Shown here piece after piece: positions 22,709 to 36,000 of a stretch of DNA of 64,000 nt (positions are counted from its first letter, which is position 1; the number at the start of each line of letters is the position of its first letter). The DNA is from Bolinopsis microptera (lineage: Eukaryota > Ctenophora > Tentaculata > Lobata > Bolinopsidae). Under the pieces are notes generated by a model. It ran no database searches. It was not told the DNA's origin and saw only the letters and a program-made list of their open reading frames with translations. Where the stretch lies: positions 20,023,975 through 20,087,974 of the forward strand of contig NC_087077.1 of assembly GCF_026151205.1 (NCBI RefSeq). Direction: 5' to 3'. The position numbers were made by a program, and so were the translations under genes.

Positions 22709-23968
22709 GGGACAGCTGAGTAGAGGACAACAGAGGGGTAGGGGACAGCTGAGTAGAGGACAACAGTGCTGATACAGGAGGGGTAGGGGACAGCTGAGTA
22801 GAGGACAACAGAGGGGTAGGGGACAGCTGAGTAGAGGACAACAGTGCTGATACAGGAGGGGTAGGGGACAGCTGAGTAGAGGACAACAGTGCTGATACAG
22901 GAGGGGTAGGGGGCAGCTGAGTAGAGGACAACAGTGCTGATACAGGAGGGGTAGGGGACAGCTGAGTAGAGGACAACAGAAAGGGTAGGGGACAGCTGAG
23001 TAGAGGACAACAGTGCTGATACAGGAGGGGTAGGGGACAGCTGAGTAGAGGACAACAGAGCTGATACAGGAGAGGTAGGGGACAGCTGAGTAGAGGACAA
23101 CAGAGGGGTAGGGGACAGCTGAGTAGAGGACAACAGTGCTGATACAGGAGGGGTAGGGGACAGCTGAGTAGAGGACAACAGTGCTGATACAGGAGGGGTA
23201 GGGGACAGCTGAGTAGAGGACAACAGAGCTGATACAGAAGGGGTAGGGGACAGCTGAGTAGAGGACAACAGAGGGGTAGGGGACAGCTGAGTAGAGGACA
23301 ACAGAGGGGTAGGGGACAGCTGAGTAGAGGACAACAGAGGGGTAGGGGACAGCTGAGTAGAGGACAACAGTGCTGATACAGGAGAGGTAGGGGACAGCTG
23401 AGTAGAGGACAACAGTGCTGATACAGGAGAGGTAGGGGACAGCTGAGTAGAGGACAACAGTGCTGATACAGGAGAGGTAGGGGACAGCTGAGTAGAGGAC
23501 AACAGTGCTGATACAGGAGGGGTAGGGGACAACTGAGTAGAGGACAACAGTGCTGATACAGGAGGGGTAGGGGACAGCTGAGTAGAGGACAACAGTGCTG
23601 ATACAGGAGGGGTAGGGGACAGCTGAGTAGAGGACAACAGAGCTGATACAGAAGGGGTAGGGGACAGCTGAGTAGAGGACAACAGAGGGGTAGGGGACAG
23701 CTGAGTAGAGGACAACAGAGGGGTAGGGGACAGCTGAGTAGAGGACAACAGAGGGGTAGGGGACAGCTGAGTAGAGGACAACAGTGCTGATACAGGAGAG
23801 GTAGGGGACAGCTGAGTAGAGGACAACAGTGCTGATACAGGAGAGGTAGGGGACAGCTGAGTAGAGGACAACAGTGCTGATATAGGAGAGGTAGGGGACA
23901 GCTGAGTAGAGGACAACAGTGCTGATACAGGAGGGGTAGGGGACAGCTGAGTAGAGGACAACAGTGAG
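22690..23968 (+). repeat. 45/33-bp minisatellite grown from the tetraspanin stop-codon region
   Basis: The unit CTGATACAGGAGGGGTAGGG + GACAGCTGAGTAGAGGACAACAGTG contains the last codons of the tetraspanin (LIQEG) and its TAG. About 30 units of the long form and a shorter form lacking TGCTGATACAG alternate in a higher-order pattern. The 465- and 435-codon open frames on the opposite strand are read-through of the repeat, not genes. The array is probably 3'UTR. Confidence 0.9.
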
Positions 23969-24299
23969 CTGATATGTTGACTGGAGATGTTAAACGTCCC
24001 CTCAGCAAGGATGTTTTAATTATTCGTGTAAATATAATTTAACGTTAATTTGAAAATGTTAATTTTCATTTTGATTTTAATCTAATTATTAATGATTTTA
24101 AATTTTTATCATCGGATTTATCAGTTTTGTAGTGTTAAGTATGTTTTTGTAAATAATTGTTAAATAATTGTTAAGTATGTTTTTGAAACTTTATTTTTGT
24201 CGATACTTTAAAATAAATTTGGTAAATAACCAGTCAGATCTAAAACAAAAAAGACAAATTTCAGTTTTTTGCGTGTTTTGATATAATTGTGAGCACATC

Positions 24300-26330
24300 G
24301 TGGTAGTAACCACTAGTAACCACTAGTAACCACTAGTAACTATTAGTAACCACTAGTAACCACTAGTAACCACTAGTAACTATTAGTAACCACTTACTGG
24401 TGAGTTCACGTGACGAATGATTTTTATGCTCAGATCATCTGAAATAGGTTGAGAAAAAACGGTTTTATCAGCATGTGTTTAATAAGCATCGCGAAGTGAA
24501 CACGGGAGATGATGCTATGGTTAATTTGTTGAAGGAGGGAATTTTATCGTAATGTAGCTAAATTTTATATTAACGCGTTCAATTTTACTCACATTTTATC
24601 AAATGTTTGATTTTAGTTTGTTACGTACTGTTTTTTACACATTTGTTATCTTATTGAGGTAAATCATATATTTGTTTTCATTTTGTTAATTAATAAATAG
24701 CAGTGCTGCAATGTTCAAATTGTTTCTTAAAGTCTCAAATTGTTGATGCCAGATTGAATACTGTATAAAATATCATGTTTCTCATTTCGTCCCAGTAATG
24801 AACACTACGTTCGTACTTGCCCTGTTCTGGCGTTTCTTTGTAAAACTACTTGAATATATATTTAGTAACTACATGTAACCTTAACCACTAAACTTGAATA
24901 CCGACAAGACGTAACCATTAGTAACCATTAGTAACCATTAGTAACTACTTGTAACCTTATCCACCTCCCTGTACTTTGTACACTGTTCTATTTTAGAAAC
25001 TTACTTTTTATACACCTGATACTTCTTATCTTGTACCTGACATACACCAAAACCTTTTATAAACTAAAAGCCTTTACTTGGGGGGGGGGGGGGGGGGGGG
25101 GGGGTGATATATTAGGATTGATACCTGTCGCCAGATAGTATACTATATTACATGGATTTGGACCTGTCTTGTGAAACTTGTATTGAGCCTGTCTCTTGAA
25201 TCTAGGTAACTAACACGTTATATTATTATGTCTCTTCTAGTTAGGATGTAAAGAAACGAAGAAGATAATGTGATGATGCGTTGTGAAGGGGTTGTTACCA
25301 CTAGTAACCACTAGTAACCACTAGTAACCACTAGTAACCACTATTAACCACTAGTTACCACTAGTAACCACTAGTAACCACTAGTAACCACTAGTAACCA
25401 CTAGTAACCACTAGTTAAATGAGTTACTCTCTTCACCAAATCAGATGGGTCTGCTCCACTCTCTTCTATATGTGTACTTCCTTCGCTATAATAACCGCTA
25501 ACAAGAGCGTACTAACCATCTACAAGTGAGTTAAAACACACATAACCATTAACCACTAGTAACCACTAGTAACCACCAGTAACCACTAGTAACCACTAGT
25601 AACCACTAGTAACCACTAGTAACCACTGCATTAGTAACCACTAGTAACCACTGCATTAGTAACCACTAGTAACCACTGCATTAGTAACCATTAGTAACCA
25701 CTGCATTAGTAACCACTGCACTAGTAACCACTGCATTAGTAACCACTGCATTAGTAACCACTGCACTAGTAACCACTAGTAACCACTAGTAACTACAGGT
25801 AACCGCTAGCAACTACTGCATTAGTAACCACTAGTAACCACTGCATTAGTAACCACTAGTAACCACTAGTAACCACTGCATTAGTAACCACTGCACTAGT
25901 AACCACTAGTAACCACTGCATTAGTAACCACTAGTAACTACAGGTAACCACTAGCAACTACTAGTGACTACTAATAACCACTAGTAACCATTAGTACCCA
26001 TTTTTAACCACTAGTAACCACAAAACCTTCAGCACATGGTTTTATTTATTGGATCATTAGTAATTATTTCAAAAAGGATGTGTTTAAACTTACAGATATA
26101 TAACCACAACATATTGCAGGTTTCCTAGCGTCCAGTTTGTGACACTAGTACAGCTGATTGTCACTGTTATAGTGTTGGAAGTGTTGAAGTTATTGAGAAT
26201 AGTTACCTTTCCTGCTCTCTCAGTTTCCTCTATCAGAGACGTTAGTAACCATTAGTAACCATTGGTAACCATTAGTAACCAATAGTAACCATTAGTAACC
26301 ATTAGTAACCATTAGCAACCACTAGTAACC
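24300..26330 (+). repeat. 10-bp repeat (GTAACCACTA)n blocks around SLC35D exons 1-2
   Basis: Blocks at about 24300-24395, 24905-24965, 25290-25415, 25550-26020 and 26240-26335, with variants GTAACCATTA and GTAACCACTGCATTA. The last block begins at the exon 2 donor (GAC|GTTAGTAACCATTAG). The period is close to one helical turn. The repeat reads in the sense of the host gene. Confidence 0.92.
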
Positions 26331-28623
26331 ACTATAACTAGTTAGTTATACAGGGTATACATACTCCTCTAGTATTAGCAATTGATTAGTCTACATCAAT
26401 TAGTCAATTATAATTAACTGATTATCTATTATTTATTTAACTGATAGTAATTTGTTGATAATTTGTCAGGTGATGCCCCTACCTCTGATTCATCTTGTTA
26501 ATCTACTAGTTGGTCTTGGAAGCACACAAAGCTTAAGGTACCTATTTTAATGTGATATATTGATTTTATAAAACGTTCATTTTTCGTTGATTAGAAGATT
26601 TTATAAATCTAACAGCTGAAGACGATTAACACATGTATTTTAAAAGCTCCTGCTAAAACAAACTTTTCGTATTATATGTTTTAAACAAATCCCCTCCAGG
26701 TTATAAATTATTGCAAATTGAAATTAATTTGTCAAATTGTTAATTAGACCAAATAAGATGTTCACTTCTTAGTTCTTCCTTTTCAGTATCCCCATGTTTC
26801 AAGTTCTTAGAAGATTCACTGTCTTATTTGTTATGATCGGAGAAATCACTATCCTAAGGTTTGATTCAGGGTCAGGGTCAGGGTAATTTAGTGGGTGTAA
26901 CCAAATATAAATATCTCATTAGAATTGAATTGAAATGACTTGTATCGCTATAAGACATTGCGTAATAATTACATTAGCGTAAGATCTCTTATGATCATTA
27001 TTTCAGAAAAAGATTTTCAAAGTTGACCGTGGTGACGGTTGTTGCGATGTTGGGTGGTGTTATCATAGCGTTCATGTGAGTTATCCTGTAATAATAACGT
27101 CAACAGTGAGTACCGAACACTCTTATTAAAATTTGCTAGAGTAAAAGGGTCTACTCAATGTTGGAGTTGTAGGGCGCATTAGTAATCAAATTGAATATTT
27201 TGCGCTCTGTACCTTATTAATGGATATATTTACTGCGCGCGCGTATTTCCACATGATAGTCCTTCTTCCTACTGTTTTTAAGCGATTCTAACAGATAATT
27301 AAATTTTGCAGAGGTGATTTAGCCTACGATAGCTATGGTTACACGCTAGTCTTGCTGAATGACCTCTTCACGGCTGCCTATTCTATATACCTCAAGAAAA
27401 TCAACGATAAAAAGGTAGGTTCCCGTGAATTTTGTCAGATCACATCCAACATCCATGATTTTTCTGTCCCTATTTACAGCAGGGTGTCATAATTATTGGC
27501 GCGTAAAATAACGGCCTAAATTATGGGTTTTGAGGTACATCAACACAAAATTCGGAAATTAAGAAAAAGTTCAGACGATTGTCTACAGACCAGTTTTTGA
27601 ATTTTGTAATTCTGATATTCAGAAGTAAAGTTATGACCCGTCGAAAAATATTGATTTCATCATAAAATACACATAAAATTTCAAACACGCCAATAATTCT
27701 GACACCCTGCAGCTGTACAAGCCACTTTGGGTTTGTATTTTAGAACCCAGAGATCGTCATGATGCCTTCATTACTTTATCTGATGTATTTTCCCAGTTGA
27801 TGGGGAAGCTCGGTTTGATGTACTATAATTCGATAATTTCCCTTCCCTTGTCACTTCTGGCTTTCATTATTTCTGGAGAATTCCAAACGGTTTGTTTTGA
27901 TTAATTCAACACTTTTCATAACGTTTTCGTATACTAATTAAGTAGGACTAAAGTTATTAATTAAAGTGGAAATAACTTTATTAATGAAGCCGCAATAAAA
28001 ACATATTTAAGTAATGGAGCCGTGTTTTAAAGTAATTCTCCAACTGTTCAGGTGAAAGTGTACGCGGGCTGGTCCGACAGCTGGTTTTGTGCCCAGTTTG
28101 TTCTGATTAATGTTCTGGGCTTCGTTCTGATGTACAGTGCTATTCTGTGTACTGCGGTGTGTGGGCCTCTTACTTACAATGTGGCAGGTTCTGTTTGGTT
28201 TGCGGATAGATGATAGGTTTTAGGAATTCTGAACTTTCCAAAACAAGTTCTGACACGTGACAGCGATATTAACCAGTGAGGTTGCACCTTTAGCTTTAGC
28301 CATTTGTATTGCAGGTGTTCTGAAGAGTGCTGCTATTACTTACATTGGTATGTTACATTGGTTCGGGGGAGATTACATCTTCAGCTGGCTCAACTTCTTT
28401 GGTTAGTATTTCACACTAACTTATACTGAGAGCATACGGATTACGTTTATGTGAGCGTTTGTTTATTGAGTGATAAACAAACTTGACACAAACTTGACTT
28501 TGTGAATTATCAGGAATAACAGTAAGTGCATTGGGCGGAGTGGTTTACAGTGCAGTGACATTTAGATCTTTGGAGCAGAGCAGAGCTGATAAGAACAAGA
28601 AACAAGAGGTTTACGTTGCTTAG
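25419..28623 (+). CDS. SLC35D: SLC35D-like nucleotide-sugar transporter, ten exons, 321 aa
   Basis: Exons: 25419-25525, 26120-26240, 26470-26537, 26787-26858, 27007-27075, 27312-27414, 27797-27889, 28052-28187, 28315-28401, 28514-28623. They sum to 966 nt with all phases consistent. Motifs match the SLC35D/UAA family: LFYMCTSFAIITANKSVLTI (TM1), KFPSVQFVTL, the IPMFQVLRRFTVLF block, IAFIGDLAYDSYGY, LLNDLFTAAYSIYLKK and GLMYYNSIISLPLSL. Family role: an antiporter in ER/Golgi membranes that moves UDP-sugars (UDP-glucuronate, UDP-GalNAc/GlcNAc) into the lumen for glycan synthesis in exchange for UMP. An in-frame TAA directly precedes the ATG, and the 5' flank is repeat. Possible poly-A signal AATAAA at 28922. 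Which paralog (D1-D3) is not decidable by eye. Confidence 0.9.
27480..27709. mobile_element. 230-bp MITE in SLC35D-like intron 6
   Basis: The ends are imperfect inverted repeats: CAGGGTGTCATAATTATTGG on the left and CCAATAATTCTGACACCCTG on the right. There is no coding capacity. The ends resemble Tc1/mariner-type MITE termini. The surrounding splice sites are untouched. Confidence 0.75.
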
Positions 28624-29740
28624 CAACAATAACTCTAGCAGTACAGGTTACAATGAACATTGAACATGAATTACTTGATCTGATGAAATGGACAATAATT
28701 GGTTAATCTAATAGTACCATAGCTATAATAGATGTTTTTCGTTAAATTTGTTTTTATTTATATCATTTAATTTTACAAACCGTCAGTATGTACGCTACAA
28801 GTTTTATTTTTACGGGGATTTATATCATTTATTTAATAACATGTAAATAGATTTAGACGTGTTTGTCTTGACACGTGTTTCACCCTGTTTCAATTTGAAC
28901 TTCATTGCTTCAAAGGTTTGGAATAAATTCTAATTCAATTAGAATTATTAAGCACAATCACTCTAGCAGAGCAGGTTACTTAGCAACAAACAATTCAATC
29001 AGAAAATGTTGTAGTTTATTTGAATCTTATTGTACTGTTTATAATCTTGGCATGATTAATATGTGTGTATTTTGTTGTTTACTTTGGTATTATATTCTGT
29101 ATTTGGGTTGTTTGTTTATTATTTAGAGTGTTTTAATTTTACCATTTATTGTCAATTTTTGATCATATGGTGAAAAATGGTGAAATTTTACAATTTGGAA
29201 ACCCAATTCACCATAAAAATCATTCACTATTTTTCACCATTTTAGTTTTTTATTTTCAAAGTATCAAATTGGGATATTAAATGTGTTTTCTGGTACTATA
29301 CGACAATAATAGAGCTCAGTTTTGTCAGTTTTGATGAACCTTACTCGCCATGTTCACCAAAAGTAAACAGTTTTGATGTACCTTACTGATTATGAAGATA
29401 TACGCAAAAAGTTTATAAAATAGCATTGAACGAATCTTAAAATTCTATAGTGTACTTCGCAAACAATGAAACAAAGTTTTCTAGATTGAACTAAATTCAA
29501 ATAAAGTAGAACTTATCTACAAATGATTAATAACAAGATTAAAAACAGGAACTGGATAAATATTACATAAATAAAATAATTATTCGCCAGTTCAAATTAA
29601 TTACTTACAAACTTGAATTAGGGGCATTTATCTGATAAAAATGTGCACTTTTATTGGACACAGTGTCATGAAACGTTCACAAGGAAATAATTACGGGAAA
29701 AAGGTCAAGTTTTAAAAACGAGTGCAACCGAACGAGCAAG
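28624..29740. other. Convergent intergenic region
   Basis: AT-rich sequence between the ends of the SLC35D-like (+) and SVOP-like (-) genes. It has a candidate AATAAA for the plus gene at 28922-28927 and, for the minus gene, TTTATT at 29650-29655. No further gene seen. Confidence 0.5.
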
Positions 29741-29749
29741 AGATTAGAG

Positions 29750-29985
29750 AATGAGGAAGAGAATGAGCAAGAGAATGAGCAGCACCGCTCTTGAAGTAGT
29801 CAAGAGAGTGAGCAAGAGAGTGAGCAGCACCTCTCTGAAGTAGTCAAGAGAGTGAGCAAGAGAGTGAGCAGCACCTCTCTTGAAGTAGGCAAGAGAGTGA
29901 GCAAGAGAGTGAGCAGCACCTCTCTGAAAGTAGGCAAGAGAGTGAGCAAGAGAGTGAGCAGCACCGCTCTGAAGTAGTCGAGCAA
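29750..29985 (-). repeat. 46-bp minisatellite resembling SVOP-like exon 11
   Basis: About five units of (minus strand) TTCAGAGAGGTGCTGCTCAC + TCTCTTGCTCACTCTCTTGACTAC. The unit resembles part of exon 11 of the adjoining gene (30520-30627: CCAGAGAGGTGCCGCTCAAT...), and one frame reads QRGAAHSL against QRGAAQSL in the exon. It lies past the stop codon and probably in the 3'UTR. Confidence 0.7.
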
Positions 29986-30088
29986 CTGAAGGTCCCCGTC
30001 TGAATTGTCCACAGCAGAAGCAGCAGTATGTGCATTGTGCAGACACCACGGTAAATCCACACCGTCTGAACTGCCCACTAAAGGCCTA

Positions 30089-33000
30089 CTAAGGCAGATC
30101 AGTGCCCCTAGTTTCGTTAGTAAGGAAGGACACGGATACCAGAGTACAGAAAGCAGCCAGAGTCAGGGCTATCTCCAGGTGAGAGAAGCCGTGTTGGACC
30201 CCCACAGGGTAGACCATGGTAGAGGAGATCAGACCTCCTAGAAACAGAAACAGCATAGTCAGTCCGCATCCTACTCCTGGCGTGTTGTTATGGTGTTGTT
30301 ATGGTTACATAGTGTTGTTATGGTTACAATTAGTGGAGGAAACCAGATCTCAGAGGGACAGTCAGAAGATCATAGTTTTAAAACAAAGAGCTGACCAAGG
30401 TGGGTGGAAAGAGCTGTTAGAAATTAAATTAAAATGGCCATTTACCGGCTGTTAGAGAGCGCAGGTAGTTACTATGGTTACTGTTACTACGGTTACTGTT
30501 AGGTGGTTACTATGGTTACCTCTGATGTGAGTTGGGAAGCACTCAGGAGTGTAGATAAGGAGAATGAGCAACAGAGATTGAGCGGCACCTCTCTGGACAT
30601 ACAGGCAGGAAACAAACACTGCACTTCCTAAACAAAACACTGAAATATAAAGTTAATTAGTTGTGTAATTAATCGTATAATTATAGTGATCTTAATAGAT
30701 CAATCACCGCAAAACCTCAATTTGCATACCTTATGACAGTTAATAGTTTTGCACGGTGTTTCCATGTCCACTATTAGTTATTACCTAATAGGAAGCTGGA
30801 GAGGAGAAGCAAGGCTGAGAGAAGCCGGAGTGTTTTGAGCCTTCCAAACAGTTCGTTAACAAAAGCAAATATCGGCAACATCACTATCTCCGAGGTTGTT
30901 ATCTGAAAACAGCATCTTTGTCTTACAATGTCTGTTCAATCAACTCTATTAAATTAATGTCATGTTTTTAAGTTTGAAGTCAGTAATAGCGGTGTGGTAA
31001 GTAGCACTTACCACACCGCCCCCATTATGTTGTTACCATGGTTACTTACTATAGGTTACCATGGTTACTTACTATAGGTTACCATGGTTACTTACTATAG
31101 GTTACCATGGTTACTTTCTATAGGTTACCATGGTTACTTACTATTGCTGTTTCTTTGAGCATGGCTTCGGGGATCTTACACTTTTCAGCGCTGAAGTCTG
31201 TTGAGTTGAAATAATTACAGTGGTTACTTTTCATTACGTAAGGGGTCATCGCGTAACTGCAGGGGAGTTTCTGAGGTTACTGCAAGGAAGTTATCATGGA
31301 TACTGTTAAGTAGTTACTGTTGTTATTGTAGTTACTATGGTTACTGTTAGTTAGTTACTATGGTTAATGTTAGTTAGTTACTATGGTTACTGTTAGTTAG
31401 TTACTATGGTTAATGTTAGTTAGTTACTATGGTTAATGTTAGTTAGTTACTATGGTTACTGTTAGTTAGTTACTATGGTTACTGTTAGTTAGTTACTATG
31501 GTTACTGTTAGTTAGTTACTATGGTTACTGTTATTTAGTTACTATGGTTAATGTTATTGTAGTTACTATGGATACTGTTAGTTAGTTACTATTGTTATTG
31601 TAGTCAGTATAATTACTGTTGTGTAGTTACTATGGTTACTGTTAGTTAGTTACTATTGTTATTGTAGTTACTATGGTTACTGTTAGTTAGTTACTATGGT
31701 TACTGTTAGTAAGTTACTATGGTTACTGTTAGTTAGTTACTATGGTTACTGTTAGGTAGTTACTATTGTTATTGTAGTCAGTATGGTTACTGTCGTGTAG
31801 TTACTACGGTTACTGTTAGTTAGTTACTATTGTTATTGTAGTTACTATGGTTACTGTTAGTTACTATGGTAATGTAAGTGTATATAAAGTACCTCGAGGA
31901 GACGATAAGACCCACAAATCCCAGAGATAGAGATAAGAGAGCGAACTCTTTACGGTATTCAGGCGCTATAACCTCCCCTAAACTTCCTCTGGTAAATATA
32001 TGTATCAGTATTATATCCAACACACACTATAACATAATGTATCAGTATTATATCTAACACCCACTATAACATAATGTATCAGTATTATATCTAACACCCA
32101 CTATAACATAATGTATCAGTATTATATCTAACACCCACTATAACATAATGTATCAGTATTATATCTAACACCCACTATAACATAATGTATCAGTATTATA
32201 TCTAACACCCACTATAACATAATGTATCAGTATTTTATCTAACACCCACTATAACATAATGTATCAGTATTATATCTAACACCCACTATAACATAATGTA
32301 TCAGTATTATATCTAACACCCACTATAACATAATGTTAAGAAATGTGGTAAATATATGTATCAGTATTATATCTAACACACACTATAACATAATGTTAAG
32401 AAATGTGCATATAAATTCTAAATATTAATATACATTTTGTTAAAAACCTGTTGTTTTCTATCCTCATACAAAGTTTTCCAACGATCTCAAAGTCTGAATT
32501 GTTCTGAACCGCCATTCTGTTCAGTACCTGTTCTGCTCCTGCTATCTGACCTGCGGTTACCATGGTTACCAAAGTTACTAAAGTAATGCAATGATAACCA
32601 TTGATACTCTGGTAACTATGGTTACTGTGGTTACTATTGTTACTATGGTTATTGGTTACTTCGGTGTTCAATTCAAAAGTAACTAAGTTACCAATATTTA
32701 AACAGTTATCTGTTGTGTACCTGTAATAGTTGCTATGGTTACCTGTAATGGCCAGGTATTTCGGAGATTCGTCCACCAGTAGAATAACAATAGTAATCAG
32801 AATGTGTGGAATCGCGACCACAAACGTGACTATCTGCGGTAATGAATTGTGTCTCGACGGGACTGGAAAAATATACAAAATTTAGAATGATGACACTTCC
32901 GGGGACCTTAATTAAAATGAGTTCTACAATTTTTCCCTAATCTCCAATATGTAGGCAGGGTAGGCCTCATTTTAAAAGATTTAAAATAGTTCAAATCTGA

Positions 33001-36000
33001 CCTCCCAGCCATGTTTATTAAGGAGTCCATAAGTGACAGCGCAGGAGTAAAGCGCTCCTAGGACCCATGACAGAAGGAAGAGGGTTACTGAGTAGGATCT
33101 GAAGTTAGGGGGAGACAACTCCGAGAGGAGCACTACTGACAAGCACATTAGCATACCTGGGAGTTACTACAGTTACTACTGACAAGCACATTAGCATACC
33201 CGGGAGTTACTACAGTTACTACTGACAAGCACATTAGCATACCTGGGAGTTACTACAGTTACTACTGACAAACACATTAGCATACCTGGGAGTTACTACT
33301 GACAAGCACATTAGCATACCTGGGAGTTACTACGGTTACTACTGACAAGCACATTAGCATACCTGGGAGTTACTACAGTTACTACTGACAAGCACATTAG
33401 CATACCTGGTAGTTACTACAGTTACTACTGACAAGCACATTAGAATACCTGGGAGTTACTACAGTTACTACTGACAAGCACATTAGCATACCTGGTAGTT
33501 ACTACAGTTACTACTGACAAGCACATTAGAATACCTGGGAGTTACTACAGTTACTACTGACAAGCACATTAGCATACCTGGGAGTTACTACTGACAAGCA
33601 CATTAGCATACCTGGGAGTTACTACAGTTACTACTGACAAGCACATTAGCATACCTGGGAGTTACTACAGTTACTAGAGGGTTGCTACGGTTATTTAAGG
33701 ATTGCTTTGGTTATTAGGGACCTATAGCTACTATGGTTACTATGGTTACTATGGTTATTATGGTTATTATGGTTATTATGGTTACTATGGTTATTATGGT
33801 TACTATCATCGTTACCTATAGCGACCCCGATGAAGAAGTAACAGACGGAGAAGAAGACGTAGTTGAAGCTCACAGTTGATAAGACAGTGAATATCAGCAG
33901 CAACAACTGTCCCACTATCAGCGGTAACTTTCTCCCGTATTTATCCGACAGTACCTGAGCAGGTTTTATTAACAGAAATCGGTATGTACTATTCCAAATT
34001 ACGGCCAGTTGGTAGATCACCGACCGGCTATAAGCCGGCTACTAACTGGCTATAAGCCGGCTTATAGCCGGCTACAATTTTTATAGCCGGCTATAAGCCG
34101 GCTTATCAGAGACAAAAGGATTTCGCGGCATGTACGAAATCGCGAAATTTCCCATTCTCCGTGACAAATTTTATGTATAGTTTAATGTATAGCCTGTTAA
34201 ATTTCGCGGTACCGCGATTTTTGACCAAAATAATCGCGAAATCTTTTTGTCCCTGCGGCTTATAGCCGGTTAGTAGCCGCTTACATTTGTTGTTGAGCGA
34301 CGGCTATTAGCCGGTTATAAGCCTGCTATTAGCCGTTTTGGTATTAAAAGTGGTTATAAGCCGGTTATAAGATATTAACTCAACTACATCGTACTGAACG
34401 ATAGTCAGGAGCCGGCTATAAGAAATTCAGTGAAAACGGCTATTAGCCGGTTATAAGCCGGCTATTAGCCGTTTAGGTATCGAAAGTGGTCATAAGCCGG
34501 TTATAAGATATTAACTCAGTTCAGTACGATGAAGTTAAGTTAATATCTTATAGCCGGCTTATAGCCGGCTTATAACCGGCTAATAGCTGTTTTCACTGAA
34601 TTTCTTATAGCCGATACCTAAACGGCTAATAGCCGGCTTATAACCGGCTAATAGCCGTCGCTCAACAACAAATGTAAGCGGCTACTAACCGGCTATAAGC
34701 CGGCTTATAGCCGGCTATAAAAATTGTAGCCGGCTATAAGCCGGTTCATAGCCGGCTTATAACCGGTTTATAGCCGGTCGGTGATCTACCAATTTCCCCA
34801 AATTACCCCAGACAGAACATCTCCAGGGAAACTTACCCCAGACAGAACATCTCCAGGGAAACTTACCCCAGACAGAACATCTCCAGGGAAACTTACCCCA
34901 GACAGAACATCTCCAGGGAAACTTACCCCAGACAGAACATCTCCAGGGAAACTTACCCCAGACAGAACATCTCCAGGGAAACTTACCCCAGACAGAACAT
35001 CTCCAGGGAAACTTACCCCAGACAGAACATCTCCAGGGAAACTTACCCCAGACAGAACATCTCCAGGGAAACTTACCCCAGACAGAACATCTCCAGGAAA
35101 ACTTACCCCAGACAGAACATCTCCAGGGAAACTTACCCCAGACAGAACATCTCCAGGGAAACTTACCCCAGACAGAACATCTCCAGGGAAACTTACCCCA
35201 GACAGAACATCTCCAGGGAACCTTACCCCAGACAGGACATCTCCAGGGAAACTTACCCCAGACAGGACATCTCCAGGGAAACTTACCCCAGACAGAACAT
35301 CTCCAGGGAAACTTACCCCAGACAGAACATCTCCAGGGAAACTTACCCCAGACAGAACATCTCCAGGGAAACTTACCCCAGACAGAACATCTCCAGGGAA
35401 ACTTACCCCAGACAGAACATCTCCAGGGAAACTTACCCCAGACAGAACATCTCCAGGGAAACTTACCCCAGACAGAACATCTCCAGGGAAACTTACCCCA
35501 GACAGAACATCTCCAGGGAAACTTACCCCAGACAGGAACATCTCCAGGGAAACTTACCCCAGACAGAACATCTCCAGGGAAACTTACCCCAGACAGAGCA
35601 TCTCCAGGGAAACTTACCCCAGACAGAACATCTCCAGGGAAACTTACCCCAGACAGAACATCTCCAGGGAAACTTACCCCAGACAGAACATCTCCAGGGA
35701 AACTTACCCCAGACAGGACATCTCCAGGGAAACTTACCCCAGACAGAACATCTCCAGGGAAACTTACCCCAGACAGAGCATCTCCAGGGAAACTTACCCC
35801 AGACAGAACATCTCCAGGGAAACTTACCCCAGACAGAACATCTCCAGGGAAACTGCCGAAGAAGATGACGAAGAGAAGAAGGATCTGGATGGGTATGTTG
35901 AGATCCCACTGACATTGGAGAGATGTAATAAGAAGAGGAGCCAGAGCGATCATCGAGGACTGGGTGAAACCAGACATTGCTATTACAGGGATCTGAAACG

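Noticed and set aside
22611-24008. 465- and 435-codon minus-strand frames rich in CPLLSCPLP and SSTQLSPT
   Set aside because: They are read-through of the 45/33-bp minisatellite; the periods keep frames open. The plus strand explains the locus as tetraspanin 3' end.
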